12,144 bases of DNA from Leptospira chreensis (GTDB taxonomy: Bacteria > Spirochaetota > Leptospiria > Leptospirales > Leptospiraceae): positions 1-12,144 of the forward strand of contig NZ_JAFFPS010000025.1 of assembly GCF_016919165.1 (NCBI RefSeq), in the 5' to 3' direction. The position numbers and the translations under genes are program-made. A model generated the notes under the pieces. That model had not been told where the DNA came from. It made no database searches and was given only the letters and a program-made list of their open reading frames with translations. How positions within the stretch are numbered: position 1 is the stretch's first letter; each line of letters starts with the position of its first letter. Shown here piece by piece: positions 6,517 to 12,144 of the stretch.

Positions 6517-7683
6517 TTACAAAACTTTTCGTAAGACCACACATCGGTTGGAATTTGTACCTTTTTCATTATTGGAAACTTGCCAACAATTGGAAAGTTT
6601 TGTGAAATTTTGGGTATGGACATAGGTTTTGTTCCAAACAAGTCCCGTTCCCTCAGCCATCCGCACCACATCTTCATCCAAATACAGAATGGAATTTCCT
6701 TTTTTGACTTCGCCCACTTCCATAACCATATAAGAACCTTTTTTAAGAACCCTTGCAGATTCTTTTAAGGTAGAGCGAATGAATTCATTCCAATCATTGA
6801 TATTGCTAAAGATACTGAGTTTTCTGTCTTTTGACTTCTTAATGTCCAAAAACCAGTGGCGTAACCAGTTGTCTCCTTCATAGTCCACCTTATCGAGGAA
6901 AGGTGGGGAAGTCACAATCAAATCCACCGATTCCGAATCTAAATTTGGAACAGAATTCGCAGAATTCAGTGAATACAAATTGTTTTTAGAAAATTCATGA
7001 TAAAATGGAGGAATGGGAAGTGCCAAATCTCGTTTCATCTTTTGGTAAATTCTTGGTTTGATGGGACGGTAATCTGGAGTTTGTCCCCGTTTGATATTGT
7101 TCTTGGCTTGCGCTTCCGAAGGAATAGAAACTTGCGGAAAAGTATAAACAGAAAAAAATCCAGTGCTATGGCCATGTAATCGAGACAAGGCGATCAGAGA
7201 AATGAATTTCATTTCCACAGATGGATCTTCTGCCATATGCTTCTTCAGGTTTTTGATTTCCTTTAGAGTACGCGGATGGAAAAAAGGAAGGAGATTCACA
7301 TCAAAGGGATCATCCTCTACTTCCGCTTCCAAATCCAAAGAATTTAACTTTTTCTCTAATTCTTCCAGTCTTGGAACGTATTGTCTCGCGCTCGCAAGGA
7401 AAATCGATAGAGGGTGGATATCATTATGAACGGCCACATGACCTTCAATATTCGCTTGAATGGCCGTAGTCCCTCTTCCACCAAACGGATCGTAAACGAC
7501 CCTATTTTTCTTTTTTAGAAATTCCTTCATAAAGAAAGAAGGGAGTTCCGGTTTGAATGATGCTCTATAACTTACGGTATGATGAATTGGATGTCCTTGG
7601 CGTTGTTTTGCAGTCCAAAACTCACCAAATACAATCTTATCGGAATCCTTTAATAGTCTGCCTGCTCCTGCCATCCTTTGCAA
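6517..7683 (-). CDS. Orphan DNA methyltransferase (N4-cytosine/N6-adenine type)
   Basis: This is a predicted SAM-dependent DNA amino-methyltransferase of 388 residues (385 from the ATG). Motif I, the SAM-binding DPFGGRGTT (65-73), comes first. Catalytic motif IV, VTSPPFLDKVDY (257-268), lies far downstream, so the order is FxGxG then (S/D)PP(Y/F). Between them lies a helical region with GHSTGFFSVYTFPQVS (171-186) and an Arg/Gly segment. This layout and the N-terminal RQGHPIHHTVSYRASFKPEL (28-47) resemble a widespread family of stand-alone bacterial DNA methylases (from memory). TSPPF is compatible with N4-cytosine modification, but target base and site cannot be read. No restriction or specificity gene is near, so this is probably an orphan epigenetic enzyme. 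An RNA target cannot be excluded. The start is ambiguous: AGGAGG at 7687-7692 lies 3 bases before TTG (7683) and 12 bases before ATG (7674). Confidence 0.88.
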   Translation of the reverse strand: MQRMAGAGRLLKDSDKIVFGEFWTAKQRQGHPIHHTVSYRASFKPELPSFFMKEFLKKKNRVVYDPFGGRGTTAIQANIEGHVAVHNDIHPLSIFLASARQYVPRLEELEKKLNSLDLEAEVEDDPFDVNLLPFFHPRTLKEIKNLKKHMAEDPSVEMKFISLIALSRLHGHSTGFFSVYTFPQVSIPSEAQAKNNIKRGQTPDYRPIKPRIYQKMKRDLALPIPPFYHEFSKNNLYSLNSANSVPNLDSESVDLIVTSPPFLDKVDYEGDNWLRHWFLDIKKSKDRKLSIFSNINDWNEFIRSTLKESARVLKKGSYMVMEVGEVKKGNSILYLDEDVVRMAEGTGLVWNKTYVHTQNFTKLSNCWQVSNNEKGTNSNRCVVLRKVL

Positions 7684-7686
7684 AAG

Positions 7687-7692
7687 CCTCCT
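7687..7692 (-). promoter_or_regulatory. Strong Shine-Dalgarno (AGGAGG) for the DNA methyltransferase
   Basis: A full AGGAGG on the minus strand lies 3 bases from TTG 7683 and 12 bases from ATG 7674. Neither spacing is ideal, so it does not settle the start. It does show that this gene, after the 67-base gap, is translated independently of its upstream neighbour. Confidence 0.6.
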
Positions 7693-7750
7693 CTCTCTTT
7701 ATAGAAAGATCGGAGTAAAGACGAATTCTAAATTGGATTTTTATTAAAAC

Positions 7751-8707
7751 CTATGGGACATAGTCTTTATAATTAGGGAAGAAGGATAGTATCTCTCTCA
7801 ATGGATTGGATTTGACTGTCACTTGGCTCTGGGTTCTTTCATCCATATAACTTATGCTATGTGCATGTAAGAGTTGGCGATCAAATCCGAGTTCCGCAAG
7901 TAAAGTTGGACTCATACCTGACTGAACAAAATCCAAAAACATAGTTTCTCTTGGGCCATACAATTTATCACCTAGGATAGGAAAACCCAAATGGAGAAGA
8001 CTGGCTCGAATTTGGTGGATCCTTCCCGTCACTGGTTTCACTAACACCAAACTTATGTTTTGTGATTCGTTATAATCCATTGGAAAGAAATGAGTAGATA
8101 CCGTCTTGGAATCGGTAAATTCCATTGGCGAAAATTTCATTTTCTTGCGAACAGCGGAATCCAAATCCCGACCCATAAATCCCTCGAGAGACAATTCACT
8201 TTCGAACTTCCCCCGCACCACTGCCAGGTATTCCTTTTTTACTTCTCTGGATTCAAATTTCTTTTGGAGCCAGGTGCGACTCTCTTCCGTTTTGGCAAAG
8301 ATCACAATCCCTGAGGTCTCCCTGTCCAATCTATGAACGGGAATAGCAATCGGATAAACCTTTTCCAAAAGATTGAGTAAGGTTTGGGTTCGGTATCTCC
8401 CTGCTGGATGCATGGGTAAGTTCCCCGGTTTATCGACAAAGAGAAACTCAATCGTTTCCCTTAAGATGGTATAGTTTGTATCCACATCTGGTTCTCTGAT
8501 CCGACCGGGAATGGGTTCATAGGTCAAAGTATCTCCTTCTCGAAGGACTAGCTGTGCTGTGGCCACTTCGCCCTGGACTTTGACACGGCTCTCCCCAAGT
8601 AAAAAAGCCCACTCTTCCGGATCATGATAAGGAAATTTGCTGGTAAGGAATTCAAAGACCGTCCTTCCCCCATAAGGGTAACGGATCAATGATTGATAAG
8701 AAGTCAT
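7751..8707 (-). CDS. RluA-family RNA pseudouridine synthase
   Basis: This enzyme isomerises specific uridines in rRNA or tRNA to pseudouridine. In 318 residues it has an N-terminal S4-like RNA-binding part (about 13-70, with FLLGESRVKVQGEVA and REGDTLTYEP). The catalytic RluA core follows: FVDKPGNLPMHPAG (90-103), the active-site motif HRLDRETSG (125-133) with catalytic Asp128, GRIHQIRASLLHLGFPILGD (228-247), and LYGPRE (249-254). The spacing is standard for RluA/RluC/RluD relatives. The family's later LLHAH segment is present at 279-283. The exact target uridine and the gene symbol cannot be assigned. The ATG sits 3 bases after the stop of the PilZ-type gene without a clear Shine-Dalgarno sequence, so translation is probably coupled to it. 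A 67-base gap separates it from the methyltransferase gene. Confidence 0.93.
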   Translation of the reverse strand: MTSYQSLIRYPYGGRTVFEFLTSKFPYHDPEEWAFLLGESRVKVQGEVATAQLVLREGDTLTYEPIPGRIREPDVDTNYTILRETIEFLFVDKPGNLPMHPAGRYRTQTLLNLLEKVYPIAIPVHRLDRETSGIVIFAKTEESRTWLQKKFESREVKKEYLAVVRGKFESELSLEGFMGRDLDSAVRKKMKFSPMEFTDSKTVSTHFFPMDYNESQNISLVLVKPVTGRIHQIRASLLHLGFPILGDKLYGPRETMFLDFVQSGMSPTLLAELGFDRQLLHAHSISYMDERTQSQVTVKSNPLREILSFFPNYKDYVP

Positions 8708-8710
8708 GGT

Positions 8711-9946
8711 TTAAGATTCAGGAGTGGATTCATCTGCAGGAAAATCGGCATCCATGGCCTGACCGAAAGGATCCCCAGGTTCATCCGCAGCACCGACTAC
8801 AGTAGATTCTTCTTCTGATGTTTCTACATCGGATGCGGGTTCTCCATCTGGATTGGATTCCGTCGATGCTTCTGCGGCAGCTTCTTCTTCCTTTCCTACG
8901 TTGAGGAAACCTTCTAAAACCTCTACGTCTTTTTCTGTTAGGTTGTAGAACTGACAACCCACTCGAAAGTTCGTTTCTTGGTTTCGGATGTTTTTGATGA
9001 TTCCACGAATGGTAACACGTTTGCCCTCTTCCAAGTTCAAATCAAAAAGGATGGTTCCGTTCAAAGTCACAGACCTAGAAAAAGAACGGGAAGGCGCATG
9101 AATAAAACTGATCCCTCCCATACTTAAGTCCATTACCTGACAGACATCGCGTGATTCCTGGAAAACACCGGTGCTAATGATATCGCGACTGACTGCATTC
9201 GAAAAGGTTTGGATTTGTTTATAAATTTCAAAATCGAGAGGTTTTTCGGATAAAACTTGGACGTAACCCAGGTGAACATAACCTTTATATTTAATCGGAA
9301 CACAAATTTCAGAAGTATAGGTATCAGGAATTTTAGAATTATCGAAAATTCTTAAGTATTCATCAAATGGAAAAAAAGCAGGAGAAGCGGTAGATTTCTC
9401 CTTACGATCAATGATAAAAATATCCTTATCGTAGTGGTGCATCAGACGAAGGCGGTTGTCCATACGTCCAGCGAAGAAAATAGAAGATTGAGGAAATGCC
9501 TTTGCGAGTTTGGTTCTATAAGCAAGAAGGATGGTATCTACTTTTTTATCATCAAATCCAATAGCTTTCGATACATCGTTTACGTTGATGATATTGGAAA
9601 CAACAAGTCCTGTTTGGATTTGACTGGCTTCCACCCGAGCCCCTTGTCTTGTGGCAGCACTGATTTGGATTTTGACGGGTGTTAATATTTCTACGCCGTT
9701 TCCATCTCCACCAGCCACAATGAAATGGGCAAAAAACTTGCTACCATTGTGGACAACTGTAAGAATCCGATCGCGGTTCGGAAACTTTAGATTGGTACTG
9801 ATGATGAGTGCCTTATTTTTTAAAGCAATGATCTTTACTGGATATTCTTTTTCCGCATTGATAATGTATGCAGGAAGTTTACCAAAAAGTGCGGTAATGA
9901 CTTTCAGAATACCTTCGGGGTCTTTGATTTCCTTTTCCATACTCAA
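8711..9946 (-). CDS. PilZ-type (c-di-GMP receptor-like) protein with GAF-like insert and acidic tail, DUF1577-like
   Basis: This is probably a cytoplasmic signalling protein. The C-terminal region has the second PilZ signature, VMDLSMGGISFIH (271-283), followed by the beta strands VTIRGIIKNI (311-320) and RVGCQFYNLTEKD (328-340). An RxxxR-like motif, RQGAR (100-104), follows an N-terminal domain (about 12-98) placed like the YcgR-N domain. Between the two motifs lie about 165 residues, including a GAF-like segment ICVPIKYKGYVHLGYVQVLS (214-233). The last 60 residues are an acidic Glu/Asp/Ser/Ala tail. I associate this architecture with the Leptospira family DUF1577, from memory. Binding of c-di-GMP is inferred, not shown. 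Coordinates start at TTG 9946, whose TTGA overlaps the upstream stop. ATG at 9940 (two residues shorter) is at least as likely. No Shine-Dalgarno sequence is visible, so translation is probably coupled to the ATP-grasp gene. Confidence 0.82.
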   Translation of the reverse strand: MSMEKEIKDPEGILKVITALFGKLPAYIINAEKEYPVKIIALKNKALIISTNLKFPNRDRILTVVHNGSKFFAHFIVAGGDGNGVEILTPVKIQISAATRQGARVEASQIQTGLVVSNIINVNDVSKAIGFDDKKVDTILLAYRTKLAKAFPQSSIFFAGRMDNRLRLMHHYDKDIFIIDRKEKSTASPAFFPFDEYLRIFDNSKIPDTYTSEICVPIKYKGYVHLGYVQVLSEKPLDFEIYKQIQTFSNAVSRDIISTGVFQESRDVCQVMDLSMGGISFIHAPSRSFSRSVTLNGTILFDLNLEEGKRVTIRGIIKNIRNQETNFRVGCQFYNLTEKDVEVLEGFLNVGKEEEAAAEASTESNPDGEPASDVETSEEESTVVGAADEPGDPFGQAMDADFPADESTPES

Positions 9947-12039
9947 CCGTGAAGTTTATGAAGCAACATAGTTCGCTTGATGTCCACCAAAGTTTTCGCT
10001 CCGGTAACACTCATGGATTGTTTTAGTTCTTCCGAATATTTTTGTAAAAGAAAACGAATTCCTGCATCTTCACCACCAACAAGAGAAATAGCAACAGGAC
10101 GTCCAAGAAGAACAGCATCGGCACCAAGAGCTAACATTTTAAAAACATCCATCCCGGAACGAATGCCACCATCGACAAGGATTGGGATTTTCCCCTTTAC
10201 CACTTCGGCAATTTTAGGAAGAACACGAGCCGTTCCAGGCATTCCGTCCAAAACTCGGCCTCCATGGTTCGAAACAACGATTGCGGAAAACCCTCCCTCT
10301 AGAGCCAATTTTGCATCTTCTGGGTTCATAATTCCTTTGAGGATAAAGGGTAATTTGGTTTTTTCTTTTAGTTGGACAAGTCTGTCCAAAGGTCTTGTGA
10401 TACTGGATAAATTCTTCTGGACCATGGTTTTGAAGTTCACGGCATCAATGTCCATTCCGAGAGCGAACACTCCGTCCGCTTCTGCCTCAACAAACCTGTC
10501 CACTAACATGGATTCGTCTGCCCTTGGTTTGCAGATCAGGATTCCTTTTCCTCCGGATTTTTTTAATGCCTCTAACATAATTTTATATTTTTCGGGAGAG
10601 GCACCGTCCCCAAGCCAAGCAAGGCTTCCATTTTGAACAAAGGAACGAACCACAAGATTTGCATAATCTGCATCGGTCATCACAAAGTTCATATTGGTTC
10701 CCACCCCTGTCATAGGAGCTGCCATGATGGGAGTTTTTAAATCATATCCTAAAAACTTGGTTTGGATTTCTGGTGCTACATGATCCCGGATATAACCGGG
10801 AAGAATGGAATATTCAGAGAGGGCCAGACTATTGTCATGGAAGGTTTCCATACGACCCACCCCTCCCATTCCGGGAATCCCTGAGGCGCAATTGCTACCA
10901 TCACATTGTTTACAAACCCAACAAATATCCTTACCAAACCGTATGCGGGCTTGGTCCCCTATTTCTTTTTCTGTGATGGAAAACTGTTCATCTACTTCAA
11001 ATCGAATGGTCTTTTTTACTTTTTCAAAAACAAGTTCTGCATCTTTTAATGTGTCAGCAACTATGATGACATGACCCGACTTATCGATGTTATTTGTCGG
11101 TTCCTTAATGATATCTCCGGGTTTGGATTGGATAAAAACTTCGGAAACTCCATCGATTTTTTTGATTTCTTCCACCCCACCGATGGAAACGAGTTTTCCC
11201 GAGGGAGAAAGTAACGAACGTTCTATGGAAATGCGACTCAGAACAGGATCTAAATTGTCGGGGGTTTCTCCGAGAGAAATCAAAAGAGCCGCACGGTTTA
11301 AATTCACACCCGTGGATAAGGGATAGGTAAAGGCGGACATAAAACCACCAGAAAGTCTTGCGGCAATTTCACCAATTTTCACTCCATCCTTTGTGACTTT
11401 GATATCGCCCTTACCAGCGCCTAAATGAATTCCTAGAGCTCGCATACCGCCTGCCATCACTCGCTCCACTTCATCCAAAACTTCCTTGGACATCGCAGAA
11501 GGCATGTTATGCCCTACTTCAATAAAATATGGTTCTCGTTCGATGATTCTGTCGGCGATTCCCGTCATTCGGATCTGACCTTGGAAAGCCAAAGCATCCA
11601 CGGAAAGTTCAGGGCCTTCCATATATTCTTCTAAAATCAATTCTCCTGTCGGACAAAACCGTTTCGCATGACGAAAGGCAGTGGGAAGGTCATCTTTGTT
11701 TGTCACTTTGATGACACCACGAGCTCCCATATTGTCAGCAGGTTTCATCACCAGAGGAAATGTTAAAGAATCAAGTGCATCCTTTGCATCTTGTAAAGAC
11801 CAAACAGGGGCAAAACGAGGAATGGGCATTCCAAATTCCTTTAACCTTTGACGCATCTTTACTTTGTTAGATGCCGCTTCCGCATCCACAAAACGAATGC
11901 CTGGAAGTTGTAAAGCAGAGGCCACGGCGGCAACGGTCATACTCGCATCTGTTCCCGCAGTGATGACCCCGTGTATCGGAGAATTTTGAACAAATTTTTT
12001 AGACTCTCTGACCATTCCTTCCACGTCTTTTGTGGACAT
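9943..12039 (-). CDS. ATP-grasp ligase domain fused to FMN-dependent alpha-hydroxy-acid dehydrogenase domain
   Basis: This is a two-enzyme fusion of 698 residues. Residues about 1-50 are a shortened pre-ATP-grasp region (GVITAGTDASMTVAAVA). Residues 50-250 hold the ATP-grasp fold with VMKPADNMGARGV (97-109), LILEEYMEGPELSVD (134-148) and the metal-binding GEIAARLSGG (223-232). Residues about 265-345 resemble the C-terminal subdomain of L-amino-acid ligases. A Cys cluster follows, CWVCKQCDGSNC (373-384), then PGMGG. The rest is the FMN alpha-hydroxy-acid oxidase TIM barrel: TPIMAAPMTG (436-445), ILKGIMNPEDA with Lys568, SNHGGRVLDG with His592 and Arg595, and VDGGIRSGMDVFKMLALGADAVLLGRP (622-648). 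The ligase half would join a carboxylate to an amine using ATP; the other half would oxidise a 2-hydroxy acid. Substrates are unknown. ATG 12039 is the only usual start codon, but family-like sequence continues about 20 residues upstream to a TGA at 12103-12105. Confidence 0.88.
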   Translation of the reverse strand: MSTKDVEGMVRESKKFVQNSPIHGVITAGTDASMTVAAVASALQLPGIRFVDAEAASNKVKMRQRLKEFGMPIPRFAPVWSLQDAKDALDSLTFPLVMKPADNMGARGVIKVTNKDDLPTAFRHAKRFCPTGELILEEYMEGPELSVDALAFQGQIRMTGIADRIIEREPYFIEVGHNMPSAMSKEVLDEVERVMAGGMRALGIHLGAGKGDIKVTKDGVKIGEIAARLSGGFMSAFTYPLSTGVNLNRAALLISLGETPDNLDPVLSRISIERSLLSPSGKLVSIGGVEEIKKIDGVSEVFIQSKPGDIIKEPTNNIDKSGHVIIVADTLKDAELVFEKVKKTIRFEVDEQFSITEKEIGDQARIRFGKDICWVCKQCDGSNCASGIPGMGGVGRMETFHDNSLALSEYSILPGYIRDHVAPEIQTKFLGYDLKTPIMAAPMTGVGTNMNFVMTDADYANLVVRSFVQNGSLAWLGDGASPEKYKIMLEALKKSGGKGILICKPRADESMLVDRFVEAEADGVFALGMDIDAVNFKTMVQKNLSSITRPLDRLVQLKEKTKLPFILKGIMNPEDAKLALEGGFSAIVVSNHGGRVLDGMPGTARVLPKIAEVVKGKIPILVDGGIRSGMDVFKMLALGADAVLLGRPVAISLVGGEDAGIRFLLQKYSEELKQSMSVTGAKTLVDIKRTMLLHKLHG

Positions 12040-12070
12040 GATGATAGATTCATCTGCAATTTGAAATCCA

Positions 12071-12144
12071 ATGGAAGTGGGTGAAACTAAAGAAATGAAA
12101 GTTCAAATTCGTTACAGAAGTGCACCTGTTCATTGTTTGGTGAC
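12071..12144 (+). CDS. Possible start of a divergent gene (runs off the right edge)
   Basis: A plus-strand frame opens after the TGA at 12062-12064 with ATG at 12071, or in frame at 12095, and stays open to the window end. It reads MEVGETKE, then MKVQIRYRSAPVHCLV. No strong Shine-Dalgarno sequence precedes either ATG. Only 24 codons are visible, no family is recognisable, and part of it is antisense to a stretch that looks like the N-terminal region of the ATP-grasp protein. It could be a real gene starting at 12095 or a chance frame. Confidence 0.3.
   Translation, partial: MEVGETKEMKVQIRYRSAPVHCLV

Noticed and set aside
6504..6677. N-terminal extension of the DsbD-alpha-like lipoprotein up to 6677
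   Set aside because: The extension overlaps the 3' end of the methyltransferase gene in another frame and would bury the lipoprotein signal. The ATG at 6503 immediately before the signal is the sensible start.
6517..7683. Restriction-modification or other defence system around the DNA methyltransferase
   Set aside because: No nuclease, helicase, specificity subunit or toxin-like gene is adjacent; neighbours are a pseudouridine synthase and a lipoprotein.
7698..7703. TATAAA on the minus strand in the gap upstream of the methyltransferase, as a -10 box
   Set aside because: No credible -35 lies 16-18 bases upstream, and a start 6-7 bases downstream would cut into the Shine-Dalgarno sequence at 7687-7692.
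9977..10636. Long plus-strand frame (219 codons) opposite the FMN domain
   Set aside because: The minus strand carries unmistakable FMN-barrel motifs here; the plus frame is Ser/Pro/Arg-rich shadow coding without a recognisable domain.

Overview
The window looks like ordinary chromosomal DNA of a spirochaete, most likely a Leptospira. By eye it has moderate-to-low GC. It uses GTG/TTG starts as well as ATG, has short spirochaete-style lipoprotein signals (Cys preceded by Ser, Asn or Gly), and carries a PilZ-type protein resembling a Leptospira-enriched family. This is inference from gene content; no rRNA or other decisive marker is present. I see no tRNA, rRNA, CRISPR array, insertion sequence, prophage or origin. 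Coding density is very high and no gap exceeds about 70 bases.

Left block, minus strand, read from 4922 down to the left edge: an active-site-bearing M16 zinc peptidase, a second M16 protein that has lost the zinc motif, a plant-TRZ1-like ribonuclease Z / metallo-beta-lactamase protein, a caffeoyl-CoA-type O-methyltransferase, and a secreted protein cut by the window edge. The first four are joined by ATGA, TAATG and ATGA stop/start overlaps, so they very probably form one translationally coupled operon. The fifth follows after 58 bases and starts with GTG.

Middle, plus strand, 4944 to 6059: two adjacent genes (TAA directly followed by ATG) for small predicted lipoproteins that look like diverged paralogues. 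The first carries a Thr/Gln/Pro-rich insert. Their start lies only 21 bases from the divergent M16 gene. Their end lies 15 bases from the end of the next, convergent minus-strand cluster.

Right block, minus strand, read from 12039 down to 6075: an ATP-grasp ligase fused to an FMN-dependent alpha-hydroxy-acid dehydrogenase domain, a PilZ-type regulator with an unusual domain order, and an RluA-family pseudouridine synthase. These three are packed with overlaps or gaps of a few bases. After a 67-base gap come an orphan DNA methyltransferase and a small lipoprotein resembling the periplasmic alpha domain of DsbD. At the right edge a plus-strand frame opens and runs out of the window; it may be the start of a divergent gene.

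The functions are mixed: periplasmic proteolysis and redox, RNA and DNA modification, c-di-GMP-type signalling and a peptide-bond-forming/oxidoreductase fusion. I do not see a defence or mobile system. The points most worth a second look are the split PilZ architecture, the ATP-grasp/FMN fusion with its Cys cluster and apparently trimmed N-terminus, the active/inactive M16 pair, and the paralogous lipoprotein pair.
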